Assembly: GCA_023376005.1 (NCBI GenBank)
Contig: CM042179.1
Coordinates: 16,692,648 to 16,756,647, forward strand
Direction of reading: 5' to 3'
Source: Doryteuthis pealeii
Lineage: Eukaryota > Mollusca > Cephalopoda > Myopsida > Loliginidae
DNA length: 64,000 bases
Positions 1 through 10,379 of this stretch are shown here, one piece after another. The position numbers were made by a program, and so were the translations under genes. How positions within the stretch are numbered: position 1 is the stretch's first letter; every line of letters starts with the position of its first letter. The notes beneath the pieces were generated by a model that saw only the letters and a program-made list of their open reading frames with translations, did no database searches and was not told the origin of the DNA.

Positions 1-590
1 AAAGTTAAAATAAAAAATTTGATTTTGCTGGAAAACTTCAAGAAAGACTATTAAGCAATTAAAATAAAACAATTATGGAGAAATATATTCAAATTATCAT
101 CTTTTCTACATTTTGGAATTTCATTGCTGTCCATTTTGGAACATTCTATAAACAAACTTGCTTCAAATCAATCTGAAACCCATTTTTCATGAGAAAAGCT
201 TTGTCTCTTGTTTCTAAATTCCATCAGACTTTAAAAATCATAATTTGGGTTCAGTTCTTTCAAACTTCAAATTTAATTTTGTAAGTTCAATTCTCGATCT
301 GTCTTCTTGGTCACCATCCCTTTAATTATTCAATAAAGCTCCTTATGGTTTTTCTTCACATTATTTCACAATTAACGGTCACTTAATTCACCCTTTGGCT
401 ACTAAATGCAAAGGATGTGGTGCATGCTACCCCCAGAACCATAGACAGTATGCCTGCAGCAGGGCTAGTTATACATACACCAATGCTTTGGTTTGAAATA
501 ACAGTGTCTAAAAATTTATGTCAAATAATTGATTTGAAAGATATTTTTACAATTTTTCATGATAAAAACCAAACAAGATCTAAAATTTCT
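1..590. other. Intron or 3' flank, nothing recognised
   Basis: AT-rich sequence without long open frames, splice-bordered exons or repeats that I recognise. It lies downstream of the last TP53I13-like exon found, so it could be intron or 3' flank. Confidence 0.4.
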
Positions 591-599
591 AACAGCTCT

Positions 600-1180
600 G
601 TCAACTGGGGCTTTAGAATACACTGACTGCACCACTGCTGAGGGATAAACCCCACAATGGGACCACCTGTTGGCTATGGGTGGTGAACCCTGATGCTTAA
701 GGATGGAATCCTGGTGGCTGAGCAGTTCATGACATACAACACTCCACTTTGATCTTACTTAGGCTAGACAAGGCACTCTTCAATCAATCAGCTGGTCATG
801 TCAAGCACCTAGCACCTATTGGGTTGTCTCGACCTTATTGCCTTATAGCAAACCCCCAATATAGCATATATATATTCTAGAAGGCGATGGCTAAGGGTCT
901 TAGTGTCTTGGATATGATGTTAAACTGCTTTTAATCGTGAAGTTCCAGTTCTAGACCTCTGGGGATTGTAGAGTACCCCTACCCTGACCTGGAATGGTAG
1001 TACCTGTTAGGGTCCCAATTATGGGTTAAATAGAAAAAAGTGTTCTCAAAATGTATCTTTTAAAAAATTTGAGTTTGAAAAAAGAATTTTCAATACCTTT
1101 CAAGAATGATAAAACAAAACGTCTTTGGCATAAAATAACCCAACAAGGGTTGACATGCCGTAAAATCCAACCAACCAAAA
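600..1180 (+). repeat. Dispersed repeat, GC-richer body with a shared 3' tail
   Basis: The block 600-1,010 is clearly richer in G and C than its surroundings and has no open frame, which suggests a decayed interspersed repeat. The end, about 1,120-1,180, reads GGCATAAAATAACCC, GTTGACATGCCGTAAAA and then CCAACCAACC. A closely related tail ends the 5S-derived SINE at 10,290-10,376. This suggests that both were copied by the same LINE machinery. The body is not assigned to a family. Confidence 0.45.
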
Positions 1181-1189
1181 TTTTTTATA

Positions 1190-2250
1190 TTAATTTTTCT
1201 TCTTTCAGATGATGATTAACATATTACAACCTCCATTAACTGTTATGTTGAAAAGAGAAACCAACAAATATTTTTTATTAATCTTTTTATTTGCTGCTGT
1301 GTTTTACCTGTTTACTTTTTCCAACAGTGATCCAACAATCTTATCAACTGAATGTAAATAAATATTGACAGGATTAATACAAGAACAGCTGGGAATTGTT
1401 TGAACAGTTTTTACTTCATGTGGATGATAAATAGGTGAAGTGTACATTTCTCTAAGGAATTATATGTATATGTGTGAGAAGCTTCAAACTTTTATTAATT
1501 TTCTATAAAACTGTTTTAAGTGTGAAATTAAAAATCTTTAATACACTTGATACTTATTGGTTTAGAGATGATTTCAAATTGAGTTGATAATCTTATAAAT
1601 AGAAATATTATACACAATGCATTTATTTGTACATATGATATTAATATCTAGACAACTGAAAATGTCAATAACATGTAACATATGGGAACACCTTAAAAGT
1701 AATACCTCTTATTTATTTCAATGGAAACAACTAAAAATACATGAAGAACTATAACACCATTGCATAAAGAAGATTTTCAACTAAAAAAATACTATTTTTA
1801 CAAGTGATGATCAAGAACCAAAATTAATGTTTTATATTTTATTAGGATATCTAATAATGTCATAGACAGACATTGGTGGCTTGGGAGCTGTCATATAGTA
1901 CCTAAATAATGAGAATGGAATTGTCTGTTTTTCCTATAAATAATGTCTGATGAAACCTCAGAAGAGAGAGACAACAAGATCTCATGGGACATGTTGATTC
2001 AACTTAGCAGTTGCTAATTATTCTGTTCACCTTGTATATTTGCTTAGTAAACCTTTTCCCCCTATCCTTAATATTTGTTTCTTCCTATTATTACTCTAAT
2101 ACTCAAATTACAACAGGTGCAAACTCATTTATTTAAAAAAAAAGTTATTGTCAATAACTCATCATTTTCTTTTGTCTTGTTTCAGAGAATTCCTCCATAC
2201 AGAAATAATTGCACCCATCAATGTTTACTGGATGTTTACAAAGACCATAC
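1190..2250. other. AT-rich intronic sequence, nothing recognised
   Basis: No exon, RNA gene or repeat could be supported here apart from homopolymer runs. Confidence 0.4.
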
Positions 2251-2253
2251 ATT

Positions 2254-2515
2254 GGAGGTGCCCTTTGTGTAATGGTTATCATTGTGGGAAATGGACATGG
2301 TGACACATGTTCAAATCCTGAGTGAAGCTGTTTGCATTTCACTTGGGAAAGGTATGAATCCAATTATTCTTCCTCCAGCTATTGGTAAATAGTTGTGAAA
2401 ACTGTTCTCTTTAAATGGTATGGCAATTGGTATGGGAGAAGGTATATACTGAAATTAAATCTGTTAAATACATTGTATAATTAGGCAGTTGATGTTGCAT
2501 TTTAACAGTGGTGAT
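2254..2515 (+). repeat. tRNA-derived SINE, family A, copy 1
   Basis: The head shows GTGTAATGGTTATCATTG (box A-like) and TGTTCAAATCCTG (box B-like), followed by a body with TCCTCCAGCTATTGGTAAA. Copies at 6,848, 12,270 and 13,366 (reverse) share the head, the TCCCTCCAG motif and the 3' end, so this is a real dispersed family rather than a chance tRNA match. Confidence 0.65.
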
Positions 2516-2715
2516 AGTGATGTGAATGTCAAGACAGCTATCATCCCATGAAATGAAGAACATCTTATCTGTTCATCATCCAAAAATGATGCTGTGAAAA
2601 AGTGAATCTTAGTTTTTTATAAACAGAGAATTCAGGTGCTTTTTTCATTGCTTTAAAAAATGCAAAACTATATTAAAAAAACTAGTACAAAATAAAAAAC
2701 ACCCTCCGGGCGATG

Positions 2716-2718
<3 letters not shown>

Positions 2719-2772
<54 letters not shown>
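2719..2772. repeat. (TA)n microsatellite
   Basis: About 54 bp of perfect AT alternation. It sits directly before the segment at 2,773 that is repeated at 8,598, which is also preceded by AT-rich tracts. Confidence 0.95.
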
Positions 2773-2774
<2 letters not shown>

Positions 2775-2945
2775 CCAGTCATGTATTTATTAAAACTTGT
2801 TTTAAAAAATAATGAGGACTGTCTAATGCTGCATGTTCAAATTTTGAGTGTATTTATTCTATGTTATGACAATTTTGGGTAATGTGACGTAAGCAGTGAC
2901 GTAATTTTTGTTACAGACAATCTCCATTATTAATAGATTGGAATT
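2773..2945 (+). repeat. Dispersed repeat B, copy 1
   Basis: Aligns by eye with 8,598-8,790. Both contain TGTATTTATTAAAACTTGTT, AATGAGGACTGTCTAA and ATTCTATGTTATGACAATTT. Both also have two TGACGTA sites a few bases apart and CTCCATTATTAATAGATT. Copy 1 lacks about 15 bp (around AAACCGGAAGCGA) present in copy 2. Confidence 0.8.
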
Positions 2946-3169
2946 TGTAGCTTAAAATTTGCTTTCTCCAATGATGTTATTGTGCTTCCTGTATGTGTTG
3001 TAGTTTCTATGGAAGCAAATACATTATTTTTGGAGTTTCCCTTGTAATGAATGTATCAATATTTTAATTATATCTTGAATTGATTGAAAATTTTCTTGTT
3101 AAAGTTTTAAAAATAACAATTTTTCCTTTTTGCAAATTGTGGAGATTAAAGTGATGAATGATTAAAGTA

Positions 3170-3582
3170 CTAAAGTGAGTCAAAAGTTTTGCAATATTTT
3201 GTTAACATGAGGCACAATTTGGCTGCCCTGATACTTTTTCTGACCTCATGAAGGTGACAAACAATGTTAAACAGTGAGATGCATGAACACTGAGTTTTAC
3301 TCACTAGATTTGCCTAAATGACTTGGGACATGACCTTGGAATCTACAGTTGAAGGCCTACCAGACATTGACTGATTGTTGTGGTTCTCACAACATGGGCA
3401 ACATTTCTTGAACTATCTGGCTACTATATCAACTTCACCTTCATATTTTGCACAAAAAATGTTTTTGTTTTACTTCCATGGCATTTTTAAAGCATACATC
3501 TTTAAATTAGACTATGTTGCACATCTACCTTGGCTTGAACTGCTTCAGTCTAGCATGTAATTGCAAAACTTTTTACTCTTCC
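3170..3582 (-). mobile_element. Mariner-type deletion element, copy 2 (non-autonomous)
   Basis: The left end is CTAAAGTGAGTCAAAAG and the right end inverts to AAGAGTAAAAAGTTTTGCAAT, with candidate TA target duplications at 3,168-3,169 and 3,583-3,584. On the minus strand the interior decodes to broken pieces of a mariner transposase N-terminus: SGRPSTVDSK, then after a stop ANLVSKTQ, VCHLHEVRKSIRA. The catalytic domain is absent. The join to the end repeat (LCLMLTKYCKTF) falls at the same place as in the copy at 7,408-7,975, so the two share one deletion. Several stops mean it is not coding. Confidence 0.65.
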
Positions 3583-3632
3583 TATTAACAACATATAGAC
3601 ATACATAGAGAGTCAACTTATTTTTTTCTTAC

Positions 3633-3757
3633 TTTCTGCATATCACTTTGTAATTATTTTGAAATACAGATCCATCATAGGAAGATCTTATGAGACCAGC
3701 AGTAAACTTTCCATCTGCCCAAACATTTTTCTCCTCAGATCTTTGCCATACATTCTC
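3633..3757 (-). CDS. TP53I13-like exon 7 of those found (3'-most)
   Basis: The acceptor is TTCTTTTTCAG and the exon opens in phase 0 with ENVWQRSEEKNVWADGKF, ending with YKVICR plus two bases before GTAAGA. It is 125 bp long. Reading straight through gives ICRK and then TAA at 3,629-3,631, so this may be the terminal coding exon; alternatively the GTAAG is a real donor and a further exon lies left of the window. Tryptophan and the D-G-x-F/Y-T-x-G-L stretch match the usual end of the DUF3105 domain. I found no convincing further exon between 1 and 3,600. Confidence 0.7.
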
Positions 3758-3899
3758 CTGAAAAAGAAATAAATATTTATATAGCCATTTGACATTTTTA
3801 AAAACATAAGACACAGGTGAATGATAAAGATTATTTTAGAGCCAAGAGATATTTTGTTCTTCAGGACAAATAATTTTTATCTTCAGATATATTCATTTA

Positions 3900-3945
3900 A
3901 ATTATTTTGTTAATGTATATATATATATATGTATATATATATTAA
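3900..3945. repeat. (TA)n-rich microsatellite
   Basis: Alternating TA with a single G interruption. A second such tract lies at 4,435-4,480. Confidence 0.85.
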
Positions 3946-4140
3946 GAAAATCAAACCTACCTTAACTAAGATTAATTTTGAATATACCAGTCATATTCTC
4001 AAATGTTTGTAACTTATTTCCTACCAATTCTCCTTCTCCCAATCCTCACACCTCTTTATACAATTTATGTGAGTTCCTCCACTACCACTTGTTTGTTCAA
4101 CCACATTTCTGTGTTTAAATAGAACTCAGAACAAACACAC

Positions 4141-4325
4141 ATTAGATCCACCCTGAAGATGTAGGGAAACAAAGACACAATTAGATCCACCCCTGAAGAT
4201 GTAGGGAAACAAAGACACAATTAGATCCACCCCTGAAGATGTAGGGAAACAAAGACACAATTAGATCCACCCCTGAAGATGTAGGAAACAAGACACAATT
4301 AGATCCACCCTGAAGATGGCACTTT
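4141..4325. repeat. 40-bp tandem repeat, about 4.5 copies
   Basis: The unit begins ATTAGATCCACC, continues CTGAAGATGTAGGGAAAC and ends AAAGACACA. Units start near 4,141, 4,180, 4,220, 4,260 and 4,297; the first and last are slightly shortened (CCC to CC, GGG to GG). Confidence 0.95.
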
Positions 4326-5024
4326 GTAGGGAAGAAAATGTTGGTGCACTCTTTAACAAATTCCACACTGATGATAAAAAAATTGAGAAAAAATAGTCAG
4401 ACAAGGGATGTTTGTCCTATTTAATAGTGTCTGCATATATACATATATATATATATTATATATATATATATATATTGCAGTTCTTAAATAATATATGTTT
4501 TTCAATCACATTTTTTTTCAAATCATCAGCTATTAAAAATGAACATTTATTACAAAAGCAATATTAATTTATTGATAACTATTTGGATAACAGAAATAAA
4601 ATCTTATTTGTCATTTACCTTTTTCTCTAGAAGTATTTATAATAAGAGATGTATCCCAAAAGAAACAGGACATTTTCATGTATTTGTGACCACAAAATCT
4701 TATATTTAAAAAAAATTATTTGATTTTGTTAATATTGATCCACATATTCCAGACTTTTAGATAAAGCAATAAATTTGTTTTTGAAAAAGTTTGCTTTTTG
4801 GATATAAAATAGGCATTTTATAAATTTATTCTCAGAAATTAAAATTAAAACCAAATAATCTTTTCTGGCAGTAGATTTTATTAATGGATTTACACACACA
4901 TATATCAATGTACACAACACAGGTAAGTGGATGTATGTTTGTGTGTGTGTGCATAAAATAAGATACAGTGAATAGAGTAAATACAAAGTACAAAATTATG
5001 AAATGCAAATTATCTAATATAATG

Positions 5025-5041
5025 CACACACACACACACAC

Positions 5042-5084
<43 letters not shown>
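5025..5084. repeat. Compound (CA)n-(TA)n microsatellite
   Basis: About nine CA units are followed directly by about 20 TA units. Short CA/GT-rich tracts also occur at 4,890-4,955. Confidence 0.95.
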
Positions 5085-5088
<4 letters not shown>

Positions 5089-5489
5089 TTTTAAGAAAAA
5101 AAAAGTTGGTTGATTTGTATATGTCTCATAAACTATTCTCTTACATACAAAAACTATTTACATTTACTGATAAGCAATGAATCAATATTTTTTTAGCATC
5201 TCTACATTGTTTGAACAGTAAATAACTTTCTTTTATGTTGTGTACATAGAAAAAATATTTTGCATTTTCTCTAAGGCAATATGACACATAACTTTATTAA
5301 AATTTAAAAAATTGCTTATTGAAGATTAAAGAGAATGTAGAGAGTGAAAAAAAAAAAGGTTTTAAATGAATACCAAAAGTTATATTTTTGCCTAGAATAT
5401 TAATTCATAAAGTTCTTAAAATTAATTTCATCATCATCATGTCCCAATGACAGCATGAATTCTTATAACTCTCTCACTATCTGTCCCTA

Positions 5490-5880
5490 TTGGTCATTAC
5501 TCCTGGTAAGTCCCCCAGCCCTACAACATCTAGTATCCATACAGAGCTGATCAATGTAAATCTTTGGTGGTCATCCCACTCTGGTATGTCCATGTGTAGA
5601 TGTCCACTGGAAAACATTACTTATGAGTTCATCCCTGCTTCTCCAGCAGTGTCCAGCATGTTTTGCTTCTCTTACTTGGATGGCTTGTGTGATAGGAAGT
5701 AAGTGGTCATGCAGTTCCTTTTTGGGAAGGGGGCTGTGCTGCTTCCAGGATCTGATCAAACAGCAGGCAGAATCCTTGTGTAGTTTGCAGCTAGCTTTTT
5801 TCCCCAATAATTTCATTAAAGTCCAACCAGTGCAGCCATACAGCAGCACTGACATGACTACAGTGTGGAGCAATTTTATT
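5490..5880 (-). pseudogene. LINE C-terminal reverse-transcriptase remnant 1
   Basis: A minus-strand open frame of 100 codons reads SVLLYGCTGWTL, then a cysteine/histidine-rich region, REAKHAGHCWRSRDEL and VFQWTSTHGHTRVG. Past a stop it continues with PPKIYIDQLCMDTRC. The order 'LLYGCxxWTL ... R...AGHCWRS.DE ... W...HG ... YIDQL..DT' is the typical C-terminal tail of invertebrate non-LTR retrotransposon polymerases, after the catalytic fingers/palm. The catalytic portion is not present nearby, so this is a 5'-truncated dead copy lying in an intron of the TP53I13-like gene. Confidence 0.75.
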
Positions 5881-6058
5881 TTAGCTTATCAGAAAGATCC
5901 CATTTCCATATGATCAATAATCTGTCTAGAGCAGACCATGTAAAAATAATGATTAATATGATATTGGTATGAAATATTAAGCATCTGTTTCTAATATAAA
6001 GATTTCCAAGTGTTTCAAATTTTACAAATTAAATGTATCTACATAGAATATTTGGACC

Positions 6059-6275
6059 AAGTTACTTTTAAGCACCCCAGGAGCGACCTGGATTCAGAAG
6101 GACATGTTTTGCTTTACGTCAACATCCGGTTGTTCGTTACGGTTAGCAGTTAGTTTTATAATTTAAAAAAAATGTGTCTAAAAATCGTCTGTTAACAAAC
6201 AACCGGATATTGACGGTGCAAAGCGAAACATGTCCCTCTGAATCCAGGTCGCCCCAGGGTGCTTAAAGGTAACTT
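6059..6275. mobile_element. MITE or fold-back element with about 85-bp terminal inverted repeats
   Basis: The left arm (6,059-6,145) and right arm (6,185-6,275) are reverse complements with a few mismatches. Shared blocks are AAGTTAC, TTTAAGCACCC, GCGACCTGGATTCAGA, GGACATGTTT and ATCCGGTTGTT. About 40 bp of AT-rich spacer separates them. No coding capacity. The arms make up most of the 217 bp, so an RNA copy would form one long hairpin. Confidence 0.85.
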
Positions 6276-6419
6276 AGGCTGAATATTTATAGTTACAACA
6301 ATAATGCTCAAATTGACTCACTTTTAATAAATTTGGTAATTGAGAAAATTGTTTAATTGAACTGACATGACAAAACAATATATTTGTGACAAAGATTTTT
6401 AAAATATCCAGTGTTATCA

Positions 6420-6845
6420 TGTATATGTCATTATACACTTAATGTTTTTGGGGTTTACTCCCATAATCCAGTCTGTAGTGAGTTGGTAATCCTAGTCTGA
6501 TGGGTTTTCTTTGGTGTTAATCCAAAAGATAGGTCTTCCTAGCAGAAATATTAACTAGCAACAGATTTAAGAACAGTTGTAAACAATCTTAAATGCTTTC
6601 TGCCCTCGTCTCTTCAGAGTGGTGTGATGTTGAAATCCAGTGCAACCCAGCAACACTACTGCTGCCAAACTGCATTGGCTTCTTACCATTCCTTTGGATC
6701 ACAGCGCCAGTGTGGAGGATTTGCTGTCTGGGCAACAGCTCATCTTCCATACCAAACCGCTCAGGCTACATAGTTCCATACAAAATGGACACTACTCCAT
6801 CGTCTCTCATAGACGAAAGGATGCCAACAACAACACTTAATGTAT
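6420..6845 (+). repeat. Dispersed repeat C (unassigned)
   Basis: Moderately GC-rich block with GGGGTTTACTCCCATAATCC, CCTCGTCTCTTCAGAGTGG, TTGGATCACAGCGCCA and TCTCATAGACGAAAGGATGCC. It has small open frames in two phases but no protein motif. The composition and its direct junction with SINE A at 6,848 suggest an interspersed element, possibly the 5' partner of a composite. No second copy is in this window. Confidence 0.35.
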
Positions 6846-6847
6846 AT

Positions 6848-7120
6848 GGAGGCACTTATGGCTATCATTGTAGGAAATGGACACGGCAACCAGTTCTAAT
6901 CCTGGCTGATTAGATTTCAGATAGCGCTAATACCTTTGGAAAATGTATGCATCCAACTATTCTCCCTCCAGCTATGGGTAAGCAGTAGGGCTAGCAGTCT
7001 AGGAGAAGAAAAACTCTGAATTCAAACCTGTTAAACTCCACTTAAGAAATTGACATGTCATATTCTACTCGTGCGGAGAGGTTGGTAAATATCTATTCCT
7101 GGTGTACATATGACCTCTAG
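6848..7120 (+). repeat. tRNA-derived SINE, family A, copy 2
   Basis: The head reads GGAGGCACTTATGGCTATC and later AGTTCTAATCCTGGC (box B-like). The body has CAGATAGCGCTAATACC, ATCCAACTATTCTCCCTCC and the 3' end GAGAGGTTGGTAAATATC. Matches copies 1, 3 and 4. Confidence 0.75.
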
Positions 7121-7271
7121 TTAAGAGTGATTTATAATCAACAAAGATTCATATATAAGCTGTAATAGAAGTTAATATATTAAGTTAAACCAAAGAAAGC
7201 AACATAAAAATAAGAAATATTGTTAAAATAATGCATCACAGAATAATTAAATAATGTAAAAGTAATCTTAC

Positions 7272-7349
7272 TTGTATAAACTTTTCAATGGCATCTCGTT
7301 GCACTTTATTCATCATTAACTTGGCTTGATATGTAACAACCACAAATGG
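7272..7349 (-). CDS. TP53I13-like exon 6
   Basis: This 78-bp, 26-codon exon is phase 0 at both ends. It is bordered by TTTATTTTAG and GTAAGATT on the minus strand. It encodes PFVVVTYQAKLMMNKVQRDA and continues IEKFIQ. The run of hydrophobic residues followed by an acidic/basic helix fits the middle of the DUF3105 domain, where other members have a beta strand and then a helix ending in -KFI. It joins cleanly to the exons on either side. Confidence 0.75.
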
Positions 7350-7407
7350 CTAAAATAAATAAAGAAATAATTTCTTTTTTTAAATAATGGTACAAATTAA
7401 CATATTA

Positions 7408-7975
7408 CATGGGTGTGTCAAAAGTTTGCAATATTTTGATACGTGTTAATTTATGGTGTATATATCATGTGACCAAAGCACTTCAAGTCATGGTAGATAC
7501 CCTATGTGGTTGTTAGTATCCTGGTAGTTGGTGTGGTAACATGTTGTGCATTGCTTCTCTCTGTGTGTGATTTGAAAGCTGCACAGATGAACATGCAGTC
7601 TAATCTAATTCAGAAACTCGTGTTTTACGAGTTTGGAGTGAGCCATAATGCTACGGAAACAATCAAAAACATTTGTTGATTGAAAGGTGAAAGCTCAGTT
7701 GATCACAGTAAACAGACGGTTTAAGTAATTTCACTTGGCTTGCAAAAACCTTGACAATCAGACAAGATCAGGTTGGTCTAAAACCGTAGATTTCGAGGCC
7801 AAGCATCAAGCCATATAGGTAAATCTGGTGAGTAGCACTCAGAGAGTATCAGGTGAGCTCGGTATCTCACAGTCCATTATGGTTTGTTACCTTCACAATG
7901 TCAGCAAAAGCATCTGGAACTGTCGAATTGTACCTCATGTTAACAAAATATTGCAAAACTTTTGACTCACCCTTG
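7408..7975 (+). mobile_element. Mariner-type deletion element, copy 1 (non-autonomous)
   Basis: The ends are CATGGGTGTGTCAAAAG and, inverted, CAAGGGTGAGTCAAAAG, flanked by TA dinucleotides at 7,406-7,407 and 7,976-7,977, as expected for Tc1/mariner insertion. The interior decodes, with stops and one frameshift, to the helix-turn-helix half of a mariner transposase: QKLVFYEFGVSHNATET, TRSGRPKTVDFEA, STQRVSGELGISQSIM and CRIVPHV. The DD(E/D) catalytic domain is missing and the frame runs straight into the end repeat (NKILQNF). At 568 bp it is less than half the usual 1.3 kb, so it could move only with a transposase supplied elsewhere. Confidence 0.8.
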
Positions 7976-8597
7976 TATTAAGCAGAAAATTATTTTCAGT
8001 ATATTTGAATTTTTGATAAATTGTTATCAAAATCAAAGGTGAGACAATTAAATATTTTTTCTTCTTATTATATATTCCTAATGTTAATCTTGTTTTCTTC
8101 ATAAAAGAAATATAACCTAATATAAAAGACATTAACTAATAAGAATGTTTTATTTGATATATCAATGAATGTACTTACAGAATTTGTATATCTAAAATAT
8201 TATATACTTTTAAAATCTGCCAATCAACAAAACAATTTTATTCTTTTGAAAACTACAGAAAGTGATTTGTTTTCCTTTCAACATATTTATTATTTGAAAT
8301 TATAATTGAATATTATATTCCGAAAACAATAATAAAAGTAGAAGACAAAGTTTTGTAAGAAGTTAAATAATACAACTAAATAAGACATGATAAATTTAGA
8401 GAGGGATGAAATAAAGACCTATGGTTGAAAGCATAAAGTATACAACTGAATCGACTAACGGTCTTATCAATATGAGTACTAGTGGACCTACCGACAGGGT
8501 GTCACAAGGAGTAAAAAATTAAAAAATTGAAATGGAAACTTAGTTCTGATAACTTTAAATATATATTAAAATAAAAATAAAAATATATATAGATAAT

Positions 8598-8790
8598 ACC
8601 AGGTGTGTATTTATTAAAACTTGTTGTTAAAAAACCCAATGAGGACTGTCTAACATTGCATGTTCAAATTTTGAGTGTATTTATTCTATGTTATGACAAT
8701 TTCGGATATAGTGACGTAAGCAGTGACGTAGTTTTTGTTACAGACAAAAACCGGAAGCGAATCTCCATTATTAATAGATTTACTTCTTGA
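8598..8790 (+). repeat. Dispersed repeat B, copy 2
   Basis: Partner of 2,773-2,945. It contains AGTGACGTAAGCAGTGACGTA and the extra AAACCGGAAGCGA. An open frame of 61 codons covers it but has no recognisable motif and is not shared intact by copy 1. Confidence 0.8.
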
Positions 8791-8961
8791 ATTTTACAAA
8801 CATTTGTTATGGTAGACTAAACAATTAAAAGGTGTTTGTTACCATTGGTTTCAAAGTTTGTAAAGTAGTGTTAACAAGCAAAATCATAGTCTCTGCTTTT
8901 TAAAGGCAAATATATTGTTATAATGGAATAATCCTACTACTACTATAAGTAGCAAAGACAA

Positions 8962-9209
8962 TTGTCCTCATCTTTATTGTTATATACACAACGTCCCAGT
9001 CAATGTGCCCTCTGGCCTTCATCATGTGTTTCTCATTGAAATCGGGAGCTTTCATGGAACTCCGAATCCTTTATTTAATCCACTAGGGTAGATTGTTCTT
9101 ATTCCGTTGACCATGATCGCGTACAAGTGTTAAACTATGTTAAGTATTCTATGTCATTTTCGCCTGTAGTTAGGATTGATGTGTATATAACAATAAATAT
9201 GAGGACAAC
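8962..9209. mobile_element. Short MITE with about 28-bp terminal inverted repeats
   Basis: The left end TTGTCCTCATCTTTATTG and right end CAATAAATATGAGGACAA are inverted copies. The match continues through TTATATACACA with a single mismatch in about 28 bp. The interior of about 190 bp has no open frame. No clear target duplication beyond a possible symmetrical ACA. Confidence 0.65.
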
Positions 9210-10180
9210 AGCCCGAAAAATCTAAATAATACAAACTATCAAGCCTCTTCTTTAAAATTCAGACAAACAATTTAACATATGGTTGTAAAAGACGACATTA
9301 ATAAAAATCATTCGAAAAGAAATTCAGTTACAAAGAAATCAATGAAAAGTAGGATTAACACTTAAGAGATTAAACGATGTCCACATCGATAAGAGAAGAT
9401 AAAAAGAAATAAATATAGAAATTATTAAACAACCAAAATGGAAGTTGGCATGACACATAGCTAAAGGCGGGGGGGGGGAATAACAGATAGTACTGAAGGT
9501 TAGTAGTATGGTATCCAAGGAATAACAAGTGAAGTAGTAAAAAAGATCTGAGAGAAATTAGAAAGATAAAATGGCGGAGCTTACTGATAAGACATGGCAG
9601 AAACTAACAAAGTCAAGGTCATCATGGACGGAAGCAGAAAAAAGTCTTTTTGTTCAGCAAGGGGACTCAAAATGGCTACTACTGATGAAAACGTTCAACA
9701 AAAATGAATGTATGCATTGATATGTTTGCATATTTATACAAGGTTTCATATAAGCAATTGAGAAAGACCTTTGTTCAACTCTGGACTTAAGATGGAAGAT
9801 GATGATTATGATGATGATACATACATGTTGACTGTCAACTCGTGCACGAGTAAGACCATTTCCTGGTCTTTCTTTTTATTTTTTATTTGCAAGCACCCGA
9901 CAGTGTGCAAGTACGAAGATAACTCTCCAGTCCACTGGGACTGTTGGAGGATCTACTACATAGTAAACATACTTGAGTGCCAGTAGCATTTGACACTGTT
10001 TCCTTGTGTTTTCTCAGATTACTCATCAGACCAGCCCTGGGGGGGGGGGCATACTCTTCCACATAAACTACATGTTGGAACTTTGGATGTTGCTGGACTG
10101 AAAATCACCCTAACAGCCCGCTTGAATTTTTGGTGTTTAATTCGGTTGGACTCAAATTCTTTCATATACATACATACATA
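9210..10180. other. Intronic sequence, no gene recognised
   Basis: Contains a 10-G run at about 9,469, an 11-G run near 10,038 and two short open frames (9,771-9,986 and 9,990-10,181) without recognisable motifs. A SINE- or LTR-like origin for 9,840-10,180 is possible but cannot be supported. Confidence 0.35.
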
Positions 10181-10181
10181 G

Positions 10182-10376
10182 GTTTACGGTTATGGTCAAG
10201 TCACGTAGAAAGCACCGGTTTAGATCACCCAAGTTAAGCAGCGATGAGCCAGTTCAATTCTTAATTGGGTGACTACATAAGAAACAGCCCTTTGTTTATT
10301 AAAAAATGACTTGATTTAGCATTAAATGACCCGAAAAGGTTTGATATGCCGTAAAACAAAACAACCAAACAAAACC
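10182..10376 (+). repeat. 5S-rRNA-derived SINE (SINE3-like)
   Basis: 10,182-10,288 follows the 5S rRNA order: GTTTACGGTTATGG, CACCGGTT, AGATCACCCAAGTTAAGCAG, CGATGAGCCAGTTCA, TTGGGTGACTACATAAGAA. The internal promoter region (A box AAGTTAAGCAG, C box TTGGGTGACTAC) is recognisable, but stem positions are mutated, so it is not a functional 5S gene. It runs on into a tail with ATGACCCGAAAAGG, TTGATATGCCGTAAAAC and AACCAAAC that resembles 1,120-1,180. Known: SINE3 elements are 5S-derived. The assignment here is by eye. Confidence 0.8.
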
Positions 10377-10379
10377 ATT

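Noticed and set aside
10182..10290. Functional 5S rRNA gene
   Set aside because: Too many substitutions in paired positions, no terminator T-run at the 5S end, and it continues into a SINE tail.
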